DNA of 64,000 nucleotides from positions 1 through 64,000 of the forward strand of contig JAEWRJ010000046.1 of the NCBI GenBank assembly GCA_023460055.1, read 5' to 3'. The notes below the pieces were generated by a model. It was not told the DNA's origin, ran no database searches, and saw only the letters and a program-made list of their open reading frames with translations. The translations under genes were made by a program, and so were the position numbers. This DNA comes from Bacillota bacterium. GTDB taxonomy: Bacteria; Bacillota; Clostridia; Christensenellales; Aristaeellaceae. The first letter of the stretch is position 1, and the number at the start of each line of letters is the position of its first letter. Positions 58,739 through 64,000 of the stretch are shown here, piece after piece.

Positions 58739-59460
58739 CGGACCCGCTTGCTGTCATGCTCCGTCAATCTGTATACAGCGTTCGCGTAGACGGCTTTCAT
58801 AAAGATATCTTCGGAGTAGCCTTCAAGGGCCAGCACGCGCTTCATATAGTTCCTTTTTAAGCCGGCTGCGTGCTCATAGATGATCACATATGTCCGGGCA
58901 TAATCCCATATCGGCTTGCCGTTTTTGGCGTTGACCCAGTCAATGATCCGGATATTGTTCTGCTCATACATGATGTTCAAGGGATGATAATCCATATGGC
59001 AGAGAACGGTCTTCTCTTGAACGGTTCTCTCCACTTCCTCAACGCAGGCGCGGGCATGGGCCTTGTGTTCTTCATCAACGGGGGAAACGCTGATCTGCCG
59101 AAGCAGAAACTGATGGAGGCTTTGCAGCTGGAGGTTTTCCACGCCGTGTATCTTTTGAAACCACAGCATGAAATCATCCAGCATGGCGTCTTTTCCGGCA
59201 ATGCCGAACCGCTGGAACATGGATGGACCGGTGATCAGATCCATTTTGATCGCGAGGGGAAACTCACAGGGATGGTACCTGGGAACCGGCAGGGGGGATC
59301 TGCATATCTCGTTCTGCTGCGCTATTTCATACGCGATCCAACCCGCGGGATATCCTTCCTGAAAACACTTATACGCGTATCCATTCCAGGCGTATACGCC
59401 GGCAACCATGCCGGTGCCGATCTTTATTCTTTCTTTCAGGAAATCCTCGTACGCGCTCAT
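58720..59460 (-). CDS. Aminoglycoside phosphotransferase-family kinase
   Basis: Predicted small-molecule kinase, 246 aa. The catalytic loop is CHMDYHPLNIMYE (HxDxxxxN) and the metal-binding aspartate is in IRIIDWVNAKNG, both standard for APH/ChoK-like folds; the N-terminal lysine (YAYKCFQEG) would bind ATP phosphates. The family includes antibiotic kinases and kinases of choline, sugars or homoserine, so resistance should not be assumed. Convergent with the aldo/keto reductase gene. Confidence 0.88.
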   Translation of the reverse strand: MSAYEDFLKERIKIGTGMVAGVYAWNGYAYKCFQEGYPAGWIAYEIAQQNEICRSPLPVPRYHPCEFPLAIKMDLITGPSMFQRFGIAGKDAMLDDFMLWFQKIHGVENLQLQSLHQFLLRQISVSPVDEEHKAHARACVEEVERTVQEKTVLCHMDYHPLNIMYEQNNIRIIDWVNAKNGKPIWDYARTYVIIYEHAAGLKRNYMKRVLALEGYSEDIFMKAVYANAVYRLTEHDSKRVRQLILM

Positions 59461-59506
59461 ATGTCATCCTCACTTGCATTAAAAAAGCATTGCTAAAAGG
59501 TCAACT

Positions 59507-59605
59507 AACCACGGAATGCACGGAACACACGGAAACGAAGATTAAATCGGTTTCTTTTCTGTGCGGTCCGTGTGTTCTGTGGTTCGTTTCCCTGTGTTTA
59601 TTATA
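59507..59605. repeat. CCGTG / CACGGA short-repeat cluster
   Basis: AACCACGGAATGCACGGAAC ... GGTCCGTGTGTTCTGTGGTT, an imperfect long inverted repeat of the same family as 41178-41275. Non-coding. Confidence 0.6.
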
Positions 59606-59620
59606 CTGCGCTGTGCAATA

Positions 59621-59657
59621 CCAAATGCTGAATGCTGAATTCTGAATGCTGAATAAA
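59621..59657. repeat. GAATGC-type tandem repeat
   Basis: AATGCTGAATGCTGAATTCT followed by GAATGCTGAATAA: tandem heptads as at 24229. A weak GCCGGC-TTTTT unit follows near 59690. Confidence 0.55.
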
Positions 59658-59698
59658 CCAGACACGGCAGCCGCGAAGCTGTGGCGCAAGCCGGCTTT

Positions 59699-60580
59699 TT
59701 ACTGCCGTTTTGCCGCTCCCCTCCCCGCCAAATACGCCTCCCACCGCCGGTACGCGTCCCTCAGGGGCTGATCCAGATAGCTCAGCGCCTTTTCCCGGAT
59801 ATCATCGGGGATACCGTAGGCGGCTTCGGCGATGCTGCCGGTGATGGCGGCCAAGGTGTCGCTGTCCCCGCCCAGGGAGATGGCGTTTCGGATAGCGTCT
59901 TCAAAGCCTGCGCTTTCGAGGAAGGCGATGATCGCCTGGGGCACCGTCTCTTGACAGCTTTCGTTGAATTCATAGCCCGGGCGGATCTGATCCAGGGTTC
60001 GGCTGAGGTCATAGCCGTGCTCCCGCTCGATATGCGCCTTGATCTTCATCTTGTATTCATCCAGGGTATAGCGTTCGTTGTGGGGATTGCCCATGTCGTC
60101 GCCGTAGCCGCCGGTGTAGAAGCGGCACATGAAGATCGCGTCCGTCACCGCCAGCGCGCCTTTGATGCCCTCCGGGTGATTGTGCGTCACCGCGGCGGAT
60201 AGTTCGGCTATTCCCCTGCCGACAGTGGGCCACAGGCCCACGCGCGCGGCGAACCCGCAATCCATCAGCCAGGCGCAGGGGGATACCCGCATCGCCGAGC
60301 CATTGCCCCAGGAGTTGTAGGGCTCGCGGTCATCGTCGCGCAGCCAGATCCCGAACCGGCCGCCGTAGCCGGCATGCGGGTACAGCCGCCCCCACTTCTT
60401 GTAGGCGTCGATAAAGTCATCCGCTTCCCCGCCGTTCATCAAGGCCTCCGCCGCGGCGACGGTCATCACCGTGTCATCGGTGAAGACGCACTCCTCCCGG
60501 AACAGGGGGAAATCCTTTGTTTTGATGTTATTGAATTCGTAAACCGAGCCCGTGATATCGCCGATGATCGCGCCGAGCAT
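59699..60580 (-). CDS. ADP-ribosylglycohydrolase-family protein
   Basis: Predicted hydrolase of ADP-ribose bonds, 293 aa. The metal-binding motifs of the DraG/ARH fold are visible: GAIIGDITGSVYEF at the N-terminus, FTDDTVMTVAAAEAL (two aspartates), GNGSAMRVSP, and GGDSDTLAAITGSIAEAAYG near residue 255. ATG 60580 is preferred because the family begins MLGAIIGD; a GTG nine bases upstream is also possible. It may remove ADP-ribose from proteins or nucleic acid; partner transferase not seen in the window. Confidence 0.92.
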   Translation of the reverse strand: MLGAIIGDITGSVYEFNNIKTKDFPLFREECVFTDDTVMTVAAAEALMNGGEADDFIDAYKKWGRLYPHAGYGGRFGIWLRDDDREPYNSWGNGSAMRVSPCAWLMDCGFAARVGLWPTVGRGIAELSAAVTHNHPEGIKGALAVTDAIFMCRFYTGGYGDDMGNPHNERYTLDEYKMKIKAHIEREHGYDLSRTLDQIRPGYEFNESCQETVPQAIIAFLESAGFEDAIRNAISLGGDSDTLAAITGSIAEAAYGIPDDIREKALSYLDQPLRDAYRRWEAYLAGRGAAKRQ

Positions 60581-60682
60581 ATTGGTCACCGCCTTTCCTG
60601 TTGTATGGCCAGTATATCAGGGTGCCGGGCGGATGGGTCGCCTGGGGGGCGACAATTGACTATGGCGGTTCATACAACTGTA

Positions 60683-60714
60683 TTGTCCCGAATATTATAT
60701 ATTATTCGGGACAA
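60683..60714. terminator. AT-centred hairpin after abiEii
   Basis: TTGTCCCGAATA / TATTCGGGACAA: 12-bp arms around eight A/T bases, 42 bp past the abiEii stop. Probably a transcription end signal for the toxin operon; the symmetric centre also allows a protein-binding role. Confidence 0.55.
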
Positions 60715-60755
60715 AACGAGAATGCCAGAAGAAGTGGAGCGCGCCGGTATTTGCG

Positions 60756-61583
60756 CTAATCGATCAACAGACTCTTGAGGGTCGACATGATCTCGTCATA
60801 TTCAATATTCTTCGCGTAGGCGAACTGCCCGCGATACTTGTCCCACATCGCGCGGAGCTCTTTGCTCTGTGATATGACGGTCAGGATGCCGGTTGTATCC
60901 TCAATCTGCCGATATGTATCTCGGTGAGCTGCCGTTGCAATCAGTGCTTCCCGAAACACAGCCTTCACCAATGTCTGCGTAGTGGCAAGGATATGCACAT
61001 CATAGTAATCTCTGGGACGGGTATTGAATACGCCGCGGCGGAGGATGGTTTCCACCTTCTCCGCCATAACGGTTTCTATGTTATAGGCCCAAAGCTCATA
61101 GGACTTGTCCGGCTCAAATATCTCATTGAAGGTGAACAAGACCGCGCGCGGTGTTATGACATCGCCTGTGGAAACATCTACTGACAAGGGAGTAAGCACT
61201 GTATCATACTTCGCGTTGATTGAAACGCGATAGCCTCCGTATATGTCATCGTCCCGAATAGGCGCGATCGATACAAAAGAAAAGGTCACGTCATCTCCGC
61301 CGTCAACAGAGAAGATGGCTTCAAACGTGGATTTCACCGCGTCAGGCGTCAGCGGATGATTTTTCAGCGTAGTGTCCAGATCCATGGTCGCCCGGTTGTC
61401 CAATCCTACAATTGCCGCAACCAGCATGCCGCCTTTGAGCACAAGTTTATCCCTGTACTCTGTTTTGGAAAGCCGCACAAGCAGGCGCTCAAACATATAG
61501 TTTTGAAGGATGACCTGCGCGGGCAGGTTCTTGTCTTTGGCTATATTGCGGATTTTTGCCTTTAAGCCCATCGCTTTGCTCAT
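60756..61583 (-). CDS. abiEii: AbiEii-type nucleotidyltransferase toxin
   Basis: Toxin of the AbiE (type IV) toxin-antitoxin family, 275 aa. The nucleotidyltransferase core is seen as LVLKGGMLVAAIVGLDNRAT then MDLDTTLK (GGxx...DxD), and the later ETILRRGVFNTRPRDYYDVHI segment is typical of AbiEii. Homologues stop growth by a nucleotide-transfer reaction on tRNA and abort phage infection. It overlaps the antitoxin gene by four bases on the same strand. Confidence 0.93.
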   Translation of the reverse strand: MSKAMGLKAKIRNIAKDKNLPAQVILQNYMFERLLVRLSKTEYRDKLVLKGGMLVAAIVGLDNRATMDLDTTLKNHPLTPDAVKSTFEAIFSVDGGDDVTFSFVSIAPIRDDDIYGGYRVSINAKYDTVLTPLSVDVSTGDVITPRAVLFTFNEIFEPDKSYELWAYNIETVMAEKVETILRRGVFNTRPRDYYDVHILATTQTLVKAVFREALIATAAHRDTYRQIEDTTGILTVISQSKELRAMWDKYRGQFAYAKNIEYDEIMSTLKSLLID

Positions 61584-62173
61584 AGAAGCACCTCCAGATA
61601 TTTGCGCATAAGTCCGGCAACCCGCAGTTCAACCGCGTAAGTATTCAGCAGGTTCAGGTTCTTATCCTTGCGGGCGGCATAGGCTTTCAATGCGGCCAGC
61701 CAGGTCTCCGTCCCCATCCTATTCCGGCTTCGCACGCAGTCGCAGATGGTACGCTCCAGGTCGTAAGCGGCAACGAGATTGCCCGATGGCGTGGCGATCC
61801 TCGTTTTCCCCATGTTAAACAGTTCCGGCTTGATATAGTAGACCTTGCAAGTCTCGCGAATAAACCCGGAAGGCATTTTTCCGCTTGGCGCTGTAAGGGA
61901 ATGCACAAAGGGTGTGCGGTCGGATATGCCATGCAGCCAGAGCGCTGTCTCGTGGGAGAAAATGATGTGCTCAGAACGAATATCAATGGAGAGCAGTTCA
62001 TCCTGCATATCATGGGGCAAAACATACTGCCCTTGAGCCACACGCGTAATTTTTCCCCGCTTATTGAGCAGTGACAGCATGGCGCGGGAAATGCCCTTGG
62101 TCCTCGCTGTTTTTGTATCGATGATCCCCCCGGCTGACGCGGCGATTGCGGCTAACTCATTCATGAAGTCCAA
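61580..62173 (-). CDS. abiEi: AbiEi-type antitoxin and repressor
   Basis: Antitoxin of the AbiE pair, 197 aa. The N-terminal winged helix (AARTKGISRAMLSLLNKRG-like region, residues about 15-40, then KITRVAQGQYVLP) binds DNA; the rest (HETALWLHGISDRTPFVHSL, YDLERTICDCVRSRNRMG) is the usual C-terminal domain. TTG 62173 is chosen because AGGAGG is seven bases upstream; ATG 62164 is too far from it. It should repress its own promoter at the palindrome at 62200-62219. Confidence 0.92.
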   Translation of the reverse strand: MDFMNELAAIAASAGGIIDTKTARTKGISRAMLSLLNKRGKITRVAQGQYVLPHDMQDELLSIDIRSEHIIFSHETALWLHGISDRTPFVHSLTAPSGKMPSGFIRETCKVYYIKPELFNMGKTRIATPSGNLVAAYDLERTICDCVRSRNRMGTETWLAALKAYAARKDKNLNLLNTYAVELRVAGLMRKYLEVLL

Positions 62174-62199
62174 GAAAACACCTCCTTTTGACAATTATA

Positions 62200-62219
62200 T
62201 CATATTATATTTAATATGA
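62200..62219. promoter_or_regulatory. Probable AbiEi operator
   Basis: TCATATTA-TATT-TAATATGA: perfect 8-bp arms covering the -10 box of the abiE promoter. Confidence 0.6.
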
Positions 62220-62232
62220 TGACGTTTGTCAA
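62204..62232 (-). promoter_or_regulatory. abiE operon promoter
   Basis: Minus-strand TTGACA (62232-62227), 17-bp spacer, TATAAT (62209-62204): a perfect sigma-70 consensus, about 30 bp before the abiEi start. Confidence 0.85.
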
Positions 62233-62295
62233 ATAAGAATTGACATTGATAATCATATGAGTGATGAAATTATAACAAATGTCAAATTTCAATAA

Positions 62296-63249
62296 TCAGG
62301 GCGCGAGGTTCCGGGTCCTTTGCCCAATCAGCTGGATCAAGCCCTCTTTCATGTCCTCCGGCATCAGGGATTCCCGGCACATCCCTTCAAAGCGCTGACG
62401 CATGGACAACATTTTTCCGATCATCTTCTCCGCCGTGTTCTTCATGATGCCGCATTCTCCGGCGAAAATGAGAAAATCCTTCCTGCGAAGGTTCGATTTT
62501 TTCCCGTTCATGGCGAGGGCAAATTGCTCGGTATCTTCCGGCATGATGATATTGACCGGCAGGAGATCATAGGCGGGGGAAAGAACGTACTCGCCTGGCT
62601 TTTCCTTTGTTTGAATGAGAGAAAAGTTCTTCAGGTGCATATCGGAGTTGCCCGTCAGGTATGAAAAGACGATTCGCAGGTACAGCTCGCTCATATCAAG
62701 CCCCTTGCGGGCGGAATGGCGGTCGATGATCCCCGCGCAGCGTTCATAGGACCCTCTGTACTTGTCCCGGGTGAGGCGAAGGTCAAGCTGGCAGAAATCC
62801 TCCATGGCCAGCTTGATAACGGCGCCCCCATCAAGCACCCTGTCTACCCTCTTGGTGATATAGGCAAGGCTGCTGCCGCACTGTATCAGCGCGTGCGGGA
62901 CGACGGATAGCCCGGCGGACTGCGCCATGCTCATACATAGATGCTCGGCCTCCGGCAGCGCCTTGAATTCCTCGACCTGAGGTTTGAGTATATAGCCTGC
63001 CGGATAGTTGATCAGCGTCAGCCTGGGATGATTCTTATCCGTGTTCAGGTGAAGGGACAGCTTTTTTTGTACACCCGGCACTGTATAGCCAAGGCTGATA
63101 CTTTGGACGGCGAGAAGCGTCAGCTTGTCCTCGCTCAGGTCGATCAGAGGAAGGCTGGCTGTACCAAAGAAGCGCTTGACGCAACGCCTGTGCCATCCGG
63201 CCGGCTCTCCCTCTCCCGGGAGCGGCTTGCCGCAGCATAAGCAATTCAT
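62296..63249 (-). CDS. hipT: HipT-type serine/threonine kinase toxin
   Basis: Toxin kinase of a tripartite HipBST system, 317 aa. It lacks the N-subdomain 1 of HipA, which is encoded separately upstream. The Gly-rich-loop region reads AVQSISLGYTVPGVQKKLSL, with an SIS motif (Ser50, Ser52) in the place where HipT kinases autophosphorylate; catalytic residues follow in GNSDMHLKNFSL and SPAYDLLP. An N-terminal CLCCGKPL...RRCVKRFFG segment could bind zinc. Known HipT targets a tRNA synthetase; the target here is unknown. ATG 63249 overlaps the hipS stop by four bases. Confidence 0.88.
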   Translation of the reverse strand: MNCLCCGKPLPGEGEPAGWHRRCVKRFFGTASLPLIDLSEDKLTLLAVQSISLGYTVPGVQKKLSLHLNTDKNHPRLTLINYPAGYILKPQVEEFKALPEAEHLCMSMAQSAGLSVVPHALIQCGSSLAYITKRVDRVLDGGAVIKLAMEDFCQLDLRLTRDKYRGSYERCAGIIDRHSARKGLDMSELYLRIVFSYLTGNSDMHLKNFSLIQTKEKPGEYVLSPAYDLLPVNIIMPEDTEQFALAMNGKKSNLRRKDFLIFAGECGIMKNTAEKMIGKMLSMRQRFEGMCRESLMPEDMKEGLIQLIGQRTRNLAP

Positions 63250-63575
63250 AGGCGGTCCTCCCTGACGCTGACGTTTCCGATGGTATCCCTGCACGCGGCA
63301 AGAAGGAGGCCGAAGCGGTCCGCCGTGTCGATTTTCCAGTTTTTGCTGACGATGTTCAGCAGCCAGCCTTCGGGGATCAAACCGTCAAAGAAGGGAAACA
63401 AGGTGCTGGACGTGTATGCCTCCGCCCTCAGGGGCAGCGTGAGGGAGACCGGGCTTGCCGGATCGCCGGCCAGGTAGTCCGTATCATAGGAAAACGAATA
63501 ACCTTCATCGGTTTCGGCCAGAATACCCGCGAACGCATCGTTCACGTACACATACGCGGTCCGGAAAGAACTCAT
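63246..63575 (-). CDS. hipS: HipS-type antitoxin (HipA N-subdomain homologue)
   Basis: A 109-aa protein equal to the N-terminal subdomain of HipA: YVNDAFAGILAETDEGYSFSYD, LAGDPASPVSLTLPLR, FPFFDGLIPEG and the closing SKNWKIDTADRFGLLLAACRDTIGNVS. In the E. coli HipBST system this piece, rather than HipB, neutralises the kinase. It is flanked by four-base overlaps with hipB and hipT, the same gene order as the known system. Confidence 0.9.
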   Translation of the reverse strand: MSSFRTAYVYVNDAFAGILAETDEGYSFSYDTDYLAGDPASPVSLTLPLRAEAYTSSTLFPFFDGLIPEGWLLNIVSKNWKIDTADRFGLLLAACRDTIGNVSVREDRL

Positions 63576-63778
63576 GACTCATTGTCCTTTCTGCCGGGTA
63601 CGGCTTCCATGCCAAACATGGCCAGCGCGGTGTTGACCTTGTCCATGCGGACTGTCTGCTTGCCCTGCTCCAGTTCGCGTACAAAGCGAAGCCCCAAACC
63701 GGAGCGCAGGGCAAATTCTTCCTGCGTCAGACCCGCCGCCTTTCTGCTCTCCTTGATGAAGCGTGCAATCTTGTCCAT
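63572..63778 (-). CDS. hipB: HipB-type helix-turn-helix regulator
   Basis: A 68-aa XRE-family DNA-binding protein: ARFIKESRKAAGLTQEEFALRSGLGLRFVRELEQGKQTV spans the helix-turn-helix. In HipBST it represses the operon and strengthens HipS action. GGAGGCTGCACG precedes the ATG. Three ACCC-N4-GGGT-type operators lie upstream, the nearest between the -35 and -10 boxes. Confidence 0.93.
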   Translation of the reverse strand: MDKIARFIKESRKAAGLTQEEFALRSGLGLRFVRELEQGKQTVRMDKVNTALAMFGMEAVPGRKDNES

Positions 63779-63808
63779 CGTGCAGCCTCCGCGATCATAT
63801 TTGTTCTC

Positions 63809-63837
63809 ACTTTATACCCTATCGGGTGTTAAGTCAA
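63809..63837 (-). promoter_or_regulatory. hipBST promoter
   Basis: Minus-strand TTGACT (63837-63832), 17-bp spacer, TAAAGT (63814-63809). The spacer contains the first operator, so HipB binding would exclude RNA polymerase. Confidence 0.65.
63816..63827. promoter_or_regulatory. HipB operator 1
   Basis: ACCCTATCGGGT within TATACCCTATCGGGTGTT, between the promoter boxes. Confidence 0.65.
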
Positions 63838-63852
63838 GCGATTGTGTATAAA

Positions 63853-63872
63853 TTATACCCGTAAAGGTATAA
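63853..63872. promoter_or_regulatory. HipB operator 2
   Basis: TTATACCCGTAAAGGTATAA, a 7-bp-armed palindrome centred 41 bp from operator 1. Confidence 0.6.
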
Positions 63873-63896
63873 TAGATAATAGTATCAATCAATTGC

Positions 63897-63908
63897 ACCC
63901 TATCGGGT
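63897..63908. promoter_or_regulatory. HipB operator 3
   Basis: ACCCTATCGGGT, identical core to operator 1, centred 40 bp from operator 2. Confidence 0.65.
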
Positions 63909-63950
63909 ATACGATAATGACATATAGATATCTATCAGCGCCCTGATCAT

Positions 63951-63982
63951 AAAAAACGCTCCCCGCTCAATGGAGGGGGAGC
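63951..63982 (-). terminator. Terminator of a gene beyond the right edge
   Basis: Minus-strand stem GCTCCCC / GGGGAGC followed by CG and six T residues; it would end a leftward gene lying past 64000. Confidence 0.7.
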
Positions 63983-64000
63983 AATGGATTCCGCGGCGGA

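Noticed and set aside
58720..59460. Calling the phosphotransferase an antibiotic-resistance gene
   Set aside because: The motifs define only the kinase fold; many members act on housekeeping substrates, and no resistance context is present.

Overview
The window looks like chromosome from a GC-rich, fermentative, anaerobic Clostridia-type Firmicute. The evidence is a pyruvate formate-lyase pair, rubredoxin and ferredoxin proteins, a DUF438/hemerythrin protein, a Firmicute-style DUF2087 protein, strong GGAGG ribosome sites and sigma-54 control of a peptide transporter. No rRNA, tRNA, CRISPR array or integrase gene was found, so taxonomy stays at this level.

Positions 1-8.8 kb hold carbohydrate genes: a sugar ABC permease running off the left edge, a LacI-type regulator with four matching 14-bp operator-like sites, pflA/pflB, a GDSL esterase, a ROK sugar kinase, a truncated permease plus an intact one, and an N-acetylneuraminate-lyase-like aldolase. 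The set suggests amino-sugar or sialic-acid use, but the locus is rearranged: the permease at 6569 lacks its first half. From 9 to 24 kb come two ABC export systems (one headed by an ArsR-type regulator), an RsmF-like rRNA methyltransferase, ferredoxin and rubredoxin genes, a frameshifted diguanylate cyclase and an oxidative-defence operon (Gpx, small membrane protein, MsrB).

Positions 24.4-34.9 kb form a compact regulatory unit: sigma-54 (rpoN), a sensor kinase with its own solute-binding domain, an NtrC-type activator, two matched palindromes that look like its enhancer sites, a consensus -24/-12 promoter, and a five-gene oligopeptide ABC importer. From 35 to 41 kb are a GH120 beta-xylosidase-family protein, a MATE exporter, a chimeric dehydrogenase gene and a GNAT acetyltransferase.

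From 41.7 kb rightward the DNA is accessory. A CHC2 zinc-finger primase-like protein and a Toprim/DUF3987 protein (both carrying translated palindromic repeats) are followed by AT-rich DNA with a lone PD-(D/E)XK nuclease-like protein, a roughly 480-bp symmetric array of TTGCAGGGT motifs that resembles a replication origin, and an operator-controlled adenine methyltransferase fused to a specificity domain with a small partner of unknown function. Next come a complete type I restriction system with a YgjP-like metalloprotease, then housekeeping-like genes, an AbiE toxin-antitoxin pair and a tripartite HipBST toxin system with three regularly spaced operators.

Several dispersed repeat families occur between genes: an element with terminal inverted repeats (two copies), GAATGC-type short tandem repeats joined to palindromic units, and two families of short CCGTG/CTCTGTG-rich repeats.
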